Assembly (NCBI GenBank): GCA_015056945.1
Contig: SVFH01000017.1
Span: 1 to 64,000 of the forward strand
Length of the DNA stretch: 64,000 bases
From: Lachnospiraceae bacterium
GTDB taxonomy: Bacteria > Bacillota > Clostridia > Lachnospirales > Lachnospiraceae
Direction of reading: 5' to 3'
The position numbers and the translations under genes are program-made. The notes beneath the pieces were generated by a model. It saw only the letters and a program-made list of their open reading frames with translations. It was not told where the DNA came from and ran no database searches. Of this stretch, positions 9,952 to 19,587 are shown piece by piece (positions within the stretch are counted from its first letter, which is position 1; every line of letters starts with the position of its first letter).

Positions 9952-11574
9952 TCATGACAACTTCACTTCATCCTCATTATGAAACCAGATTTTGCGTATG
10001 CTCTGATTTCTGAGGGCAATATCCTTACGGTAGTTATTGCCGACATAAACATACGAATCCGTTCCCAATCTCAATTTCATAATCTCGAAAGGAATCTCAC
10101 AGGGTTTACGAAGCAATGTCACATCACCGTTGCCTGCAAGTTCATCCGTAATCAGGATTTCATCTGCCAGCCCCTCCAGGCCGAGAGCCTTGATTTTATT
10201 ATGCTGACCGCTTGGACGCCCATCTGTAATGATTCCGATTTTTACACCGTTTGCACGCATTCTTTCCAACATTTCCTTCACACCGGGATACAGTGAAATC
10301 TCCGGCATCTGCTCACGGTAAATCTCTAAAAGTTGCTTTTTTAATGTTTCATCGTAAATACCCGCATCGTTTAGTACGGTATCAATCGCAGGCAGACCTT
10401 TTTCAAAGGCATCCCAAAGTTTCACGCCTGCATCCTTTATCTGCGGAAGAGCTTCTGCTACCAGACGATACCCGCTTCTTACATACTCTTTCTCGCCATA
10501 GAGCGTATCATCCAAATCAAAAACAACAAAGCGCTCTTCTTTGCAAACTGCTTCCACCGCTAAAATATCATCAATCTCGTTAATTCCGGTTGTACTGACG
10601 CAAATACTCTGATCAAATCTTGAGAACACAAGACCTTCTTTGGCTGCATTCTTATTATAGGCAGTTTTCTCTCCCTGAAGCATCTTAAGAATTGCAAGCG
10701 GCGCATTTGCACCTGCCTTAACAGAAAGCGGTGCACCTCCGCCAAAACGGGGATTGATTTCAATGTAAAAGTTCTTTCCGGTTCTTTCATCCTGAATCAA
10801 CTGCACCGTAATCGGTCCGCAGGGGCGGAACTCTTTCACAATTGCAAGTGCTTCTTTTTCCATTGTTTCATCGCTTACAATCTGTGTTTTTAACACCTCG
10901 CCGCTTCGTACCATGACACGCTCACGCGGTGTGATAAAAACCGGATTGCCGTCGAAATCGCATAATATATCAATCGTAAACTCACGTCCCGAAATATAAT
11001 CCTGAATAATATAGTCCTCTACCTGGGAAGCATACATCCGAAGGTCTTCCGGTGTATCTACCTTGTAGGCATTGATGCTTGAACTACCGTCCTTGGGTTT
11101 AATAAAACAGGGAAACTCTCCCTTGTATGCATCCACATCATCTACTGTGGAAGGACAGCTCACACCGCATTTTTCAAAGAATGCCGTCGTAAATCTTTTA
11201 TCCCTGCATAAGGATACCGACTCCACGGAAGATATCATCACTTTCGTGCCCTGTGCTTCGAACAATTCTTTGTTTTTGGCCAGAAGTAAAAGGTCTGTAT
11301 CAATTGTCGGAATAAGCAAATCAATCCCTTCCCTGCGGCAGATTTCAAGAAGCTGCGGAATATATTCCTTATCCCTGATTCTGCAAACCTGCAACTGTTT
11401 ATCACAGTAAAAAAGTGCAGGAGCATCCGTAGTCAGATCCGCACCGTAAAGACACAGCGGAACATGATGCAATGCAGCAGCCTTACGAAATGCCTGCATC
11501 AGTTCCACACGGCGTCCCACGCTGGTAAACAATATTCTGATTGTCTTATTTCTTTTACTCATCTTTGTTCTCAC
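9952..11574 (-). CDS. ATP-grasp ligase fused to a HAD phosphatase domain
   Basis: A 540-residue two-domain protein. Residues 1 to about 325 look like a carbamoyl-phosphate-synthase-type ATP-grasp: ILFTSVGRRVELM at the start, CFIKPKDGSSS for ATP binding, and FYIEINPRFGGGAPL with the metal-binding Glu/Asn. About 345-540 is a HAD hydrolase: VVFDLDDTLYG (motif I), IGIITDGRPSG (motif II) and VYVGNNYRKDI (motif IV). It lies between the PglC-like transferase and the glycosyltransferase, where an acetyltransferase would be expected, so it may join an amino acid or other carboxylate to the amino sugar (inference). The start is either GTG at 11574, overlapping the upstream stop as GTGA, or ATG at 11562. 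Confidence 0.8.
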   Translation of the reverse strand: MRTKMSKRNKTIRILFTSVGRRVELMQAFRKAAALHHVPLCLYGADLTTDAPALFYCDKQLQVCRIRDKEYIPQLLEICRREGIDLLIPTIDTDLLLLAKNKELFEAQGTKVMISSVESVSLCRDKRFTTAFFEKCGVSCPSTVDDVDAYKGEFPCFIKPKDGSSSINAYKVDTPEDLRMYASQVEDYIIQDYISGREFTIDILCDFDGNPVFITPRERVMVRSGEVLKTQIVSDETMEKEALAIVKEFRPCGPITVQLIQDERTGKNFYIEINPRFGGGAPLSVKAGANAPLAILKMLQGEKTAYNKNAAKEGLVFSRFDQSICVSTTGINEIDDILAVEAVCKEERFVVFDLDDTLYGEKEYVRSGYRLVAEALPQIKDAGVKLWDAFEKGLPAIDTVLNDAGIYDETLKKQLLEIYREQMPEISLYPGVKEMLERMRANGVKIGIITDGRPSGQHNKIKALGLEGLADEILITDELAGNGDVTLLRKPCEIPFEIMKLRLGTDSYVYVGNNYRKDIALRNQSIRKIWFHNEDEVKLS

Positions 11575-12182
11575 TCTTCTTCATTTCCACGGAAAAATTC
11601 CATGGTTGCACTGGTCTCGGAACTGATTCCTTCTCGCACCAAAACGGTTTTCACCGTTAAAAACATAATCTTGATATCCATCCATAAAGACATCTTGTCC
11701 ACATATTCAACATCTAATCTGAAACGTTCCTGCCAGCTTACAAGATTACGGCCGTTTACCTGTGCCCATCCTGTAAGACCGGGTCTTACCGCATGCCTTC
11801 TGTGCTGTTCTTCGTTATATAACGGCAGATACTGTACCAGCAACGGGCGAGGGCCTACGAAGCTCATTTTACCGGTAAAAATCGCCCACAGTTCCGGCAA
11901 TTCATCCAAACTCGTAGAACGCAAAAACTTGCCAAACGAAGTCAGTCTGACCTCATCCGGCAGTAATGCTCCATTTTCATCCCGTTCATCCGTCATCGTG
12001 CGGAACTTATACATCCGAAAAATCTTCTCATCCTTTCCCGGGCGCTCCTGTGAAAACAGTACCGGCGAACCAAGCTTGATTCTGACAAGAACTGCCACCA
12101 CTAAAAGCAGGGGCCATAATACTGCCAATGCGCAGAACGATATCACAATATCCAAAACTCTCTTCAAAAAATGTCGGTACAT
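11571..12182 (-). CDS. Initiating sugar-phosphate transferase, PglC-like
   Basis: A 203-residue monotopic phosphoglycosyltransferase: an N-terminal hydrophobic re-entrant helix (KRVLDIVISFCALAVLWPLL), then YKFRTMTDER, STSLDELPELW with the catalytic Asp-Glu pair, and FVGPRPLLVQYLPLY. Enzymes of this size and type (PglC, EpsL) move a phospho-sugar, commonly di-N-acetylbacillosamine-phosphate, to undecaprenyl phosphate. It overlaps the transaminase gene by one base (TAATG). It is the smaller of two initiating transferases here; the other is the WbaP-type protein at 51367. Confidence 0.9.
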   Translation of the reverse strand: MYRHFLKRVLDIVISFCALAVLWPLLLVVAVLVRIKLGSPVLFSQERPGKDEKIFRMYKFRTMTDERDENGALLPDEVRLTSFGKFLRSTSLDELPELWAIFTGKMSFVGPRPLLVQYLPLYNEEQHRRHAVRPGLTGWAQVNGRNLVSWQERFRLDVEYVDKMSLWMDIKIMFLTVKTVLVREGISSETSATMEFFRGNEEE

Positions 12183-13312
12183 TATGCGAACAATCCTTTA
12201 ATCATTTCAATAATCTTTGCCATCTCTTCCGGTGTATTCTTAATATCACTCGGCAGACAAACACCTCTGTTAAATACATCTTCACTGACACTGCTACCGT
12301 CTTCATAATGGCTGAAATAATCACAGTCAGCAAACACGGGCTGTAAATGCATCGGTTTCCAGATGGGTCTGGATTCTATATTTTCTTTCTCAAGCAAAAC
12401 CATAATATCCAAGGGTTTCACCGATGAATCCGCATCAATCGTAATACAGGACAACCAGTAATTCGGCTCCATACAACTCTCATCATAAGGATTCATTGTA
12501 ATCGCAGGAATCTCTGCAAATGCATCCTTATAGGCCATATAAATTGCTTTCTTCTTTGCAATATGCTCATCAAGATGCAGAAGCTGTCCTCTTCCGATTC
12601 CCGCAAGCACATTAGACATTCTGTAATTGTATCCGATCTCTTTGTGTTCATAATGACGCTCCGGTTCTCTTGCCTGTGTTGCAAGGAAACGGGCTTTGTT
12701 CATATCTTCTTCCGACTCCGAAACCAGCATACCGCCGCCGGAAGTCGTAATAATCTTATTCCCGTTAAAAGAAAAGATTCCGTATTTACCGAAAGTTCCT
12801 GTCTGTTTTCCTTTGTAGGTTGCCCCCAGCGATTCTGCAGCATCTTCAATCAGAATTGCTCCGTACTCCTCGCATATTTCAAGAATTTCATTAAGCTTTG
12901 CAGGCACACCGTAAAGATTGGCAGCAATCACAACCTTTGTCTGCGGATACTTCTCAAATGCCCTGCGCAGTGCATCAGGAGACATATTCCATGTATCAGG
13001 TTCCGCATCAATAAAAACAGGCTTTGCACCTTCATAACAAATCGGATTACAGGTTGCCGAAAATGTAAGCGTGGAAGCAAATACAGTATCTCCCGCTTTC
13101 ACACCGGCAAGCTTTAATGCCATATGAATTGCCGCAGTTCCGGCGGACAAAGCTGCCGCATGTCCGGTATTTACATAAGCCGCAAGTTCCTTCTCAAATG
13201 CGTTCACATGCGGTCCTAACGGGGCTACCCAGTTTGTATCAAATGCTTCATTCACAAATTGTAACTCTTCACCATGCATGGTCGGTGAAGAAAGATAAAT
13301 TCTTTTTGCCAT
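12182..13312 (-). CDS. UDP-4-keto sugar aminotransferase, PglE/EpsN-like (DegT family)
   Basis: A 376-residue PLP-dependent DegT/DnrJ/EryC1/StrS transaminase. It opens with IYLSSPTMHGEELQFVNEAF, a signature of the PglE/EpsN branch, and carries IEDAAESLGATY and the PLP lysine in SFNGNKIITTSGGGML. It should aminate the 4-keto sugar made by the PglF-like dehydratase (4307) to UDP-4-amino-4,6-dideoxy-GlcNAc. The direct downstream partner is the PglC-like transferase, overlapping by one base. GGAG lies eight bases before the ATG. It is clearly distinct from the FdtB-like (21849) and WecE-like (35500) transaminases. Confidence 0.88.
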   Translation of the reverse strand: MAKRIYLSSPTMHGEELQFVNEAFDTNWVAPLGPHVNAFEKELAAYVNTGHAAALSAGTAAIHMALKLAGVKAGDTVFASTLTFSATCNPICYEGAKPVFIDAEPDTWNMSPDALRRAFEKYPQTKVVIAANLYGVPAKLNEILEICEEYGAILIEDAAESLGATYKGKQTGTFGKYGIFSFNGNKIITTSGGGMLVSESEEDMNKARFLATQAREPERHYEHKEIGYNYRMSNVLAGIGRGQLLHLDEHIAKKKAIYMAYKDAFAEIPAITMNPYDESCMEPNYWLSCITIDADSSVKPLDIMVLLEKENIESRPIWKPMHLQPVFADCDYFSHYEDGSSVSEDVFNRGVCLPSDIKNTPEEMAKIIEMIKGLFA

Positions 13313-13339
13313 GTTACCAACTCCGTATCATTGTAATCT

Positions 13340-13996
13340 TTATAAAACCTTCTCTCCGTTCACACGCAGTTTAAACTTCGCACCAAGCATCTCTGCCGCG
13401 CGTCTGCTCATCATCATACGTGTTAAGAAGATATCAAAATACTCATACATACTGCAGATGCTCTCATCAATCTCTAAGTTCAGTGTGATTACATCCTTTT
13501 CATCGTTGAGCAGGATTTCTGTCTTTGTCACCGCGTAATTGACAGTATCATGAATATCAAAATCGGCTCTGTCCTGCACACGCACGCGGCTTCTGCGTAC
13601 GTCTGTCTTATCCGCAATAATCAGCGCGGCCGAGATAACATCCATGGCACCACCGGTGGATTCATCATGATTACCGATGGCAGATACCACAGTCACCCTG
13701 TCTTCAAGCGACATATCCGTCTTTTCCAAAATGGAATTCGCAAGAATCGCACCGTATTCCGCATGCTGCTTACGATTTACCGCATTTCCGATATCATGCA
13801 TATAACCTGCAATCTTTACAAGCTCAATCTCTTTCTCACCATATCCTAATTCCCGTAACAGCCATGCAGCTCTTTCAGCCACAAACCCCGTATGTGCCTT
13901 GGAATGATCCGTATATCCAAGCACACCGAGATTGGCATTCCCGCGTTCCATAAACGCATTCACTTCAGGGTTTTTCCGAATCTCTTCGTATGTCAT
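13340..13996 (-). CDS. HD-domain phosphohydrolase
   Basis: A 218-residue cytosolic protein with an HD metal site: HSKAHTGFVAERAAWLL, then YMHDIGNAVNRKQHAEYGA and a later ALIIADKTDVRRSR. The family hydrolyses phosphate esters of nucleotides or similar compounds; the substrate is not evident. It is the first gene after its own promoter (14059-14087), so it heads the transcription unit that continues into the amino-sugar genes. It may be an ordinary housekeeping gene caught in the locus. The ATG at 13996 has AAGGAA upstream. Confidence 0.8.
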   Translation of the reverse strand: MTYEEIRKNPEVNAFMERGNANLGVLGYTDHSKAHTGFVAERAAWLLRELGYGEKEIELVKIAGYMHDIGNAVNRKQHAEYGAILANSILEKTDMSLEDRVTVVSAIGNHDESTGGAMDVISAALIIADKTDVRRSRVRVQDRADFDIHDTVNYAVTKTEILLNDEKDVITLNLEIDESICSMYEYFDIFLTRMMMSRRAAEMLGAKFKLRVNGEKVL

Positions 13997-14058
13997 CTTC
14001 CGCGTTCCTTCCTCCGGACTTCAAACCTTTTATTTTCCATCAAGTCCTTAATATTTCT

Positions 14059-14087
14059 ATTTTATCAGAATCCACGTCCCGTGGCAA
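14059..14087 (-). promoter_or_regulatory. Promoter inside the leftward operon, before the HD gene
   Basis: On the minus strand TTGCCA (14087-14082) and TAAAAT (14064-14059) are 17 bases apart. It lies in the 110-base gap between manA and the HD gene, the largest gap in the block. A short palindrome CCACG-TCC-CGTGG (14072-14084) overlaps the -35 box and spacer. It could uncouple the amino-sugar genes from the GDP-fucose genes. Confidence 0.65.
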
Positions 14088-14106
14088 GTAAAAAGCACCG
14101 CAGGAC

Positions 14107-15135
14107 CTAACACCGGATTTGCAGAATCGTCAGCATTCCGCCAATTCGAAAGGCTGCTCCAGCAGCAGGAACAAAAACACAATCTCCCGCGTTTATCTCC
14201 ATTCTCACTCCCGTTTCCTGTAACTGCAAATATCCGTCACCCGAAACGCACAACAGAATCTGAAAAGATTCCTCATCAGGAACAAAACAAACACTGCTGC
14301 CGAAATCACCTGCCGAAATCAGTTTACGCTCCACCTGGAAATATTTACAGCGACACAAAAATTCCGTAGCACATCCCGGTTCATAACGAAGAACCCTCAT
14401 CGGCTGTCTCGGTTCTGCAGAACTTTGGTAATTTAACACTTCAAGTGCCTTTTCTACATGAAGTTTACGTTCTTGACCATCTTGGTCAACTCTCCCGAAA
14501 TCATATAACCGGTATGTCAAATCAGAGTTTTCCTGAATTTCCACCAGCAAAATACCTGCTCCGACGGAATGTACACAGCCGGGCGGGATAAAAAACACAT
14601 CGTCCTTTTTTACCGGGACAGACTGCAGGTATTTCTCCACACTTCCGTCTGCAAGACTTTTCTTTAAACGTTCCGCATCCATATCGTGGGCAAAACCATA
14701 AACAAGCTCTGCGCCTTTCTCTGCATCAAGCACATACCACATTTCAGTTTTACCGAGGGAACCGTTCTCATTTACCAGGGCATACACATCATCAGGGTGA
14801 ACCTGAATGGATGCATTTTCACCTGCATCAAGAATCTTGACCAGTACCGGAAGTTCTCCCTCTTTGCAGAGCTCTGCCTGTCTGGTTCCTATCATCTCCG
14901 GATGCTCTTTCAACACACTTCGAAGAGTTCTTCCCGCATAGCTTCCGCTGCGGATGATGCTCTCCCCATGCGGATGCGTGGAGCATTCCCAGCTTTCCGC
15001 AATCCTCTCCGCATTTTTGCCTTTGCCGTATTCAGCAGAAAGACGTGTTCCGCCCCAAAGATAATTTTTCAAAACAGGTGTCAGGAATAACGGTGCCTTT
15101 TCTGTATTATTCCCGTTCATGTTTCTTTTTATCAT
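14107..15135 (-). CDS. manA: Mannose-6-phosphate isomerase, class I
   Basis: A 342-residue type I phosphomannose isomerase. It starts PLFLTPVLKNYLWGGTRL, has the zinc-binding NASIQVHPDD and EMWYVLDAEKGAE, and the late VEIQENSDLTYRLYDFGR. It interconverts fructose-6-phosphate and mannose-6-phosphate, feeding GDP-mannose and GDP-fucose. Its start overlaps the end of manC; either Met 1 (15135) or Met 6 (15120) is possible, both within the manC frame. A phosphomannomutase, needed between ManA and ManC, is not in the window. Confidence 0.92.
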   Translation of the reverse strand: MIKRNMNGNNTEKAPLFLTPVLKNYLWGGTRLSAEYGKGKNAERIAESWECSTHPHGESIIRSGSYAGRTLRSVLKEHPEMIGTRQAELCKEGELPVLVKILDAGENASIQVHPDDVYALVNENGSLGKTEMWYVLDAEKGAELVYGFAHDMDAERLKKSLADGSVEKYLQSVPVKKDDVFFIPPGCVHSVGAGILLVEIQENSDLTYRLYDFGRVDQDGQERKLHVEKALEVLNYQSSAEPRQPMRVLRYEPGCATEFLCRCKYFQVERKLISAGDFGSSVCFVPDEESFQILLCVSGDGYLQLQETGVRMEINAGDCVFVPAAGAAFRIGGMLTILQIRC

Positions 15136-16420
15136 CCACGCTAATCTCCTTACCTAACTGAACCTCTATCAGCTTCAACTCGGTATCCGCCATAATCATA
15201 TGTTTGCATCCGGCCTGCATCGTAATCACATCGCCGGCCTTCACACTTTGTTCCATTCCGTCCACAACCGTACGGCCGCAACCGGAAATAATGGTCCAAA
15301 CTTCATCACGGCGCTCATGACTGTGATAATTCATCGCATTGCCTGCATGAAGGGTTACCTTAATCGTGGTGCTTTCCTCTTCCACATCCATCACGCGATA
15401 GCTTCCCCAGGATTTTTCCGCATACATAATCGGTGCATCAATTGCATCCACAAAAGGCTTGATATAACTGGATTCGTTTTTATCCGATACCAGAATGCCG
15501 TCCGCACTTGCCGAAACCACAATATCTTTTAATCCCATGCAGAGAACGGGAACGTCAAGCTCATTTATCACATGCGTATTTTCGCAGGTCTCATTCATTC
15601 TTGCATTACCGATTACCGCTTCCTCCATTGCTTCCGTCAGCGTATTCCATGTACCAAGATCCTTCCAGTCGCCCGCAAAACGCATCACGGCAATATCATC
15701 TTCCTTTTCCACCACTGCGTAATCAAAACTGATTTTGGTCAAAGTATCATATTTGCTGTAAAGATCATGATAATCGGTAAAATCAATCAGCTCATGAGCA
15801 CGCTTCAGCACATATTTCAGCTTATAAGCAAAAATTCCGCCGTTCCAGAGTGCGCCCTGTGCAATATAATCCTTGGCAGTTTCCGTATCAGGTTTTTCCT
15901 TAAATGTTGCCACCTTGCTTACTTTCTCTGCACATTCCGGAATGATATAGCCGTATTTTTCACTCGGATAGGTCGGCTCCATTCCCATTAGCACGAGGTT
16001 TGCCGTATCCTTTGCGGCAAGCTCGGAGAGAGAATGCAGGGCTTCGAAATATTCCTTTTGCACATAGGGGTCTACAGGACACACCACAACAACTTCATTT
16101 TCATCCATGCCCTTCACATCATGCAGATATGCCGTCGCAAGGGCAATGGCAGGGAATGTATCCCTTCTGCAGGGTTCGACGGAAATGGACACATCTTCTC
16201 CCAATTGGTTTTTCAGGGAAGAAATCTGTTCTTTGGATGTTGCCACGGTAATATCTGCGGATGCATCCACATTCCTAATCTGGCGGTACACTCTTTGCAC
16301 CATGGATTCGTAACCGCCGTCCTCACTTTTAAAAATCTTGATAAACTGTTTGGATCTGATATCGTTTGATAACGGCCAGAGTCTTTTCCCCGAACCGCCG
16401 GATAATAAAATAATATTCAT
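15107..16420 (-). CDS. manC: Mannose-1-phosphate guanylyltransferase
   Basis: A 437-residue protein. The N-terminal nucleotidyltransferase has the pyrophosphorylase loop LLSGGSGKRLWPLS and FKEKPDTETAKDYI. The C-terminal cupin from about residue 330 (WGSYRVMDVEEESTTIKVT, YHSHERRDEVWTI) resembles type II phosphomannose isomerase. Since a separate manA follows, the cupin may be partly redundant or regulatory. It makes GDP-mannose, the substrate of Gmd two genes upstream. Gene order in transcription is gmd, fcl, manC, manA, a complete GDP-fucose set apart from phosphomannomutase. Confidence 0.92.
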   Translation of the reverse strand: MNIILLSGGSGKRLWPLSNDIRSKQFIKIFKSEDGGYESMVQRVYRQIRNVDASADITVATSKEQISSLKNQLGEDVSISVEPCRRDTFPAIALATAYLHDVKGMDENEVVVVCPVDPYVQKEYFEALHSLSELAAKDTANLVLMGMEPTYPSEKYGYIIPECAEKVSKVATFKEKPDTETAKDYIAQGALWNGGIFAYKLKYVLKRAHELIDFTDYHDLYSKYDTLTKISFDYAVVEKEDDIAVMRFAGDWKDLGTWNTLTEAMEEAVIGNARMNETCENTHVINELDVPVLCMGLKDIVVSASADGILVSDKNESSYIKPFVDAIDAPIMYAEKSWGSYRVMDVEEESTTIKVTLHAGNAMNYHSHERRDEVWTIISGCGRTVVDGMEQSVKAGDVITMQAGCKHMIMADTELKLIEVQLGKEISVDDKKKHERE

Positions 16421-16433
16421 GCCTGTGCTTCTC

Positions 16434-17375
16434 CTATCGCTGTGCTCTCATCGGATTGTTCAAAAAATCATCATAAGCAAGCCTGATGCCATCCTTAAGC
16501 TCTGTCTTATATGTCCATCCAAGCGCCGCCGCCTTGGAAACATCAAGAAGCTTTCTCGGTGTTCCGTTCGGCTTGGAAGTATCCCACTTAATTTCACCTT
16601 CATAACCGACGGTTTCTGCCACAAGCTCCGTCAATTCCTTAATGGAAAGCTCCTTACCGCTGCCGGCATTTACGGTTTCATCTCCACTGTAGTTGTTCAT
16701 CAGGAACACACAGAGATTTGCCAGATCATCCACATATAAAAATTCACGCAAAGGACTTCCGTCTCCCCAACAGGTCACTTCGTTAACTCCTGCTTCCTTC
16801 GCCTCATGGAAGCGACGAATCAAAGCCGGCAACACATGACTGTGCGTCGGATGATAATTATCATTCGGACCGTATAAATTCGTCGGCATAACGGAAATGT
16901 AATCCGTTCCGTACTGTTTATTCAAATATTCGCAATACTTAAGACCGGAAATCTTCGCCAGGGCATATGCCTCATTCGTCGGCTCAAGTGCCGAAGTCAA
17001 AAGACAGTCTTCCTTCATCGGCTGCGGTGCCATCTTCGGATAAATACAGGAGGACCCTAAAAATAAAAGTTTTTTGCATCCGTTCTGCCATGCCGCATGG
17101 ATTACATTCATTTCCAGAATCATATTTTCATACATGAAATCTGCCAGCGCGCTCTGGTTTGCCACAATACCGCCCACCTTTGCCGCAGCAAGAAATACAT
17201 ACTCCGGTTTCTCTTTTTCAAAAAAGGCTTCCACCGCTTCCTGACGGCACAAATCCAGTTCCGCATGCGGTTTCACGATAATATTTGTATATCCCTGTGC
17301 GGTAAGTTCCCTCACAATAGCAGAACCCACCATGCCTTTATGACCTGCAACAAAAATCTTACTGTTCTTTTCCAT
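16434..17375 (-). CDS. fcl: GDP-L-fucose synthase
   Basis: A 313-residue short-chain dehydrogenase with [30 protein letters not shown] and the catalytic YALAKISG. Fcl epimerises and reduces GDP-4-keto-6-deoxymannose to GDP-L-fucose with NADPH. Length and motifs are typical. It overlaps gmd by one base (TAATG), so expression of the two pathway steps is coupled. It implies fucose, possibly 6-deoxytalose, in at least one glycan. Confidence 0.95.
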   Translation of the reverse strand: MEKNSKIFVAGHKGMVGSAIVRELTAQGYTNIIVKPHAELDLCRQEAVEAFFEKEKPEYVFLAAAKVGGIVANQSALADFMYENMILEMNVIHAAWQNGCKKLLFLGSSCIYPKMAPQPMKEDCLLTSALEPTNEAYALAKISGLKYCEYLNKQYGTDYISVMPTNLYGPNDNYHPTHSHVLPALIRRFHEAKEAGVNEVTCWGDGSPLREFLYVDDLANLCVFLMNNYSGDETVNAGSGKELSIKELTELVAETVGYEGEIKWDTSKPNGTPRKLLDVSKAAALGWTYKTELKDGIRLAYDDFLNNPMRAQR

Positions 17376-18430
17376 TATTCGTCCCTTCCCTTTAATGCCG
17401 CTTCCTTTTTCGCAAGCTTTCTGTCATGCGCTGCCATAAGTCTTACCAGTTCTTCATAAGAAGTCTTCTGCGGATTCCAGCCAAGCACCTCTTTGGCCTT
17501 AGTAGGATCACCCCAAAGGTTATCAACATCGGTCGGTCTGAACCACGCAGGATTTACACAAACTAACATTTTACCGGTTTTCACATCGTAACCTTTTTCC
17601 TCGAGACCTTCTCCTTCAAAACGAAGTTCAATTCCATTCTCTTTAAATGCAAGCGTTGTAAACTCACGAACCGTATGCTGAACACCTGTCGCAATAACGA
17701 AATCTTCCGGAGTTTCATGCTGAAGCATTAACCACATACATTCCACGTAATCCTTGGCATACCCCCAGTCACGAAGGGAATCCATGTTACCAAGCTCCAG
17801 GTGGTCCTGCAAGCCTTCCGCAATGCGGCCTGCTGCAAGCGTAATTTTACGGGTTACGAAGTTCTCACCTCTTCGTTCTGACTCATGATTAAATAAAATA
17901 CCGTTTACCGCAAACATACCATAAGCTTCGCGGTATTCCTTGGTAATCCAGTATGCATACTGCTTTGCCACGGCATACGGGCTGTACGGATGAAACGGCG
18001 TAGTCTCCTTCTGGGGAATTTCTTCTACCTTACCAAACAACTCGGATGTGGACGCCTGATAAATTCTTGTATGGTCTGCAAGTCCCGTCAACCGCACCGC
18101 TTCCAGTATACGCAATACGCCGATTGCATCCACTTCTCCGGTATACTCAGGCACATCAAAAGATACCTGTACGTGTGACTGTGCCGCGAGATTATAGATT
18201 TCATCCGGCTTTACAAGTCCGATGATTCTGACCAAAGAAGATGCATCTGTTAAATCTCCGTCATGAAGTTTAATCAAACCATCTGCCAGCAGATGGTCAA
18301 TTCTTGCTGTATTTGAAATGGAAGCTCGTCTCGTGATTCCGTGTACCTCGTACCCCTTCTCCAACAGAAACTCTGCAAGATAAGATCCGTCCTGTCCCGT
18401 AATTCCTGTAATCAATGCTCTTTTTGCCAT
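17375..18430 (-). CDS. gmd: GDP-mannose 4,6-dehydratase
   Basis: A 351-residue dehydratase with [30 protein letters not shown] and the catalytic [12 protein letters not shown]. It converts GDP-mannose to GDP-4-keto-6-deoxymannose, which Fcl turns into GDP-fucose. It is the first gene of the leftward block and is divergent from the AraC-family gene at 18637. No good -10/-35 pair is visible upstream, which fits an activator-dependent promoter. A short upstream frame, [12 protein letters not shown] (18491-18453), begins like Gmd itself. Confidence 0.95.
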   Translation of the reverse strand: MAKRALITGITGQDGSYLAEFLLEKGYEVHGITRRASISNTARIDHLLADGLIKLHDGDLTDASSLVRIIGLVKPDEIYNLAAQSHVQVSFDVPEYTGEVDAIGVLRILEAVRLTGLADHTRIYQASTSELFGKVEEIPQKETTPFHPYSPYAVAKQYAYWITKEYREAYGMFAVNGILFNHESERRGENFVTRKITLAAGRIAEGLQDHLELGNMDSLRDWGYAKDYVECMWLMLQHETPEDFVIATGVQHTVREFTTLAFKENGIELRFEGEGLEEKGYDVKTGKMLVCVNPAWFRPTDVDNLWGDPTKAKEVLGWNPQKTSYEELVRLMAAHDRKLAKKEAALKGRDE

Positions 18431-18548
18431 TTTATCATTCTCTCTTTCTTTTTTACTCTGCTGCCTGTGCGCAGTTTACCCTCTTTGCCATTTTAAAGGA
18501 TTCCATATAAAAAGTGGAGTGAATATCTTGCTTTTTAGTAGCACAATA

Positions 18549-18576
18549 TTGACTTTTGTGTTATGCTTTATAAAAT
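18549..18576 (+). promoter_or_regulatory. Promoter of the AraC-family gene
   Basis: TTGACT (18549-18554) and TAAAAT (18571-18576) are spaced by 16 bases, about 60 bases before the AraC-family start. The 206-base region is shared with the divergent gmd operon, so a regulator bound here could act on both. Confidence 0.6.
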
Positions 18577-18636
18577 AAAGGTTTCATATATATTTTTTCA
18601 ATAAAACTGCACAATTTTGCAAGAAAGGATTCTTCA

Positions 18637-19491
18637 ATGTCCGACAATCTTTTATCAAACGATTCCTCACGTATTCTTTATACCCCGTCCGCCTTTGCCA
18701 AGCAAGCACTTTTACACCTGCAGGAAACAGGAATCCTGCATGCCACAAGTCCGCATACAAGCCGAAGGGAAGAGCTTTCTTCACTTCTTTTTTTCATCGT
18801 ACTTTCGGGGGAAGGCTTGCTTTCCTATTCCGGTGAAACTTACCCGCTCAAAACCGGTGACTGCGTGCTGATTGATTGCAGAAAACCCTATTCACACAGC
18901 ACTTCAGTCAATCTCTGGAGTCTTCAGTGGGTGCACTTTTACGGAAATCACGTTTCTGAGATTTATGCAAAATACCTGCAACGGGGTGGCAAATGCTGCT
19001 TCTGTCCGCATAACTTTGATACGTATCGCGAATTGCTGACGGAAATTTCACAGATTGCCCGCGGCACGGATTCCATACGGGATATGTTGCTGTGCGAAAA
19101 ACTCACTTCACTTTTAACGCTGATTATGAAGGAGACAACGCAGATAGAATCCGGCCACCTCTCTGCCGGCAGGGAAACCTTACATAACCTCAAAGATTAT
19201 TTAGATATGCACTATACTGAAAAACTCTCTTTAGACGACCTTTCCGCGAGATTTTTCATCAACAAATTCTATCTTACCCGTGTTTTCAAGGAACAATTCG
19301 GTCTCTCGGTCAATAACTACATCATCGGCAAACGCATCACGAATGCCAAAGAGTTACTCCGATTCAGTGACATGTCAATTGAAGAGATTGCCGGAGAATG
19401 CGGTTTCTCAGATGCAAACTATTTTTCAAGAATTTTCAAAAAAATCGAAGGTATCACTCCGGGTGCATTCCGACATAACTGGCGTCCCTGA
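18637..19491 (+). CDS. AraC-family transcriptional regulator
   Basis: A 284-residue regulator. The first 130 residues form a cupin-like sensor (SGEGLLSYSGETYPLKTGDCVLI), and the last 100 hold the paired AraC helix-turn-helix: LSLDDLSARFFINKFYLTRVFKEQFG, abbreviated here from about residues 205-230, and the second at IEEIAGECGFSDANYFSRIFK. Such proteins usually respond to a sugar or related metabolite and activate a neighbour. The divergent gmd operon is the obvious target (inference). AAAGGA lies seven bases before the ATG. The ligand cannot be read from the sequence. Confidence 0.88.
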   Translation: MSDNLLSNDSSRILYTPSAFAKQALLHLQETGILHATSPHTSRREELSSLLFFIVLSGEGLLSYSGETYPLKTGDCVLIDCRKPYSHSTSVNLWSLQWVHFYGNHVSEIYAKYLQRGGKCCFCPHNFDTYRELLTEISQIARGTDSIRDMLLCEKLTSLLTLIMKETTQIESGHLSAGRETLHNLKDYLDMHYTEKLSLDDLSARFFINKFYLTRVFKEQFGLSVNNYIIGKRITNAKELLRFSDMSIEEIAGECGFSDANYFSRIFKKIEGITPGAFRHNWRP

Positions 19492-19587
19492 TTGTCGAAT
19501 TCTGCCATAAAAACACGACCGTTCTTCCTTGACGCCAAACGCATAAAATGACATACTTTTTACATACGCTTCTAAAGGAGAATGGTC

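Noticed and set aside
15107-16420. Fusion of ManC with a second enzyme
   Set aside because: The C-terminal cupin is the usual extra domain of long mannose-1-phosphate guanylyltransferases, not a new fusion.
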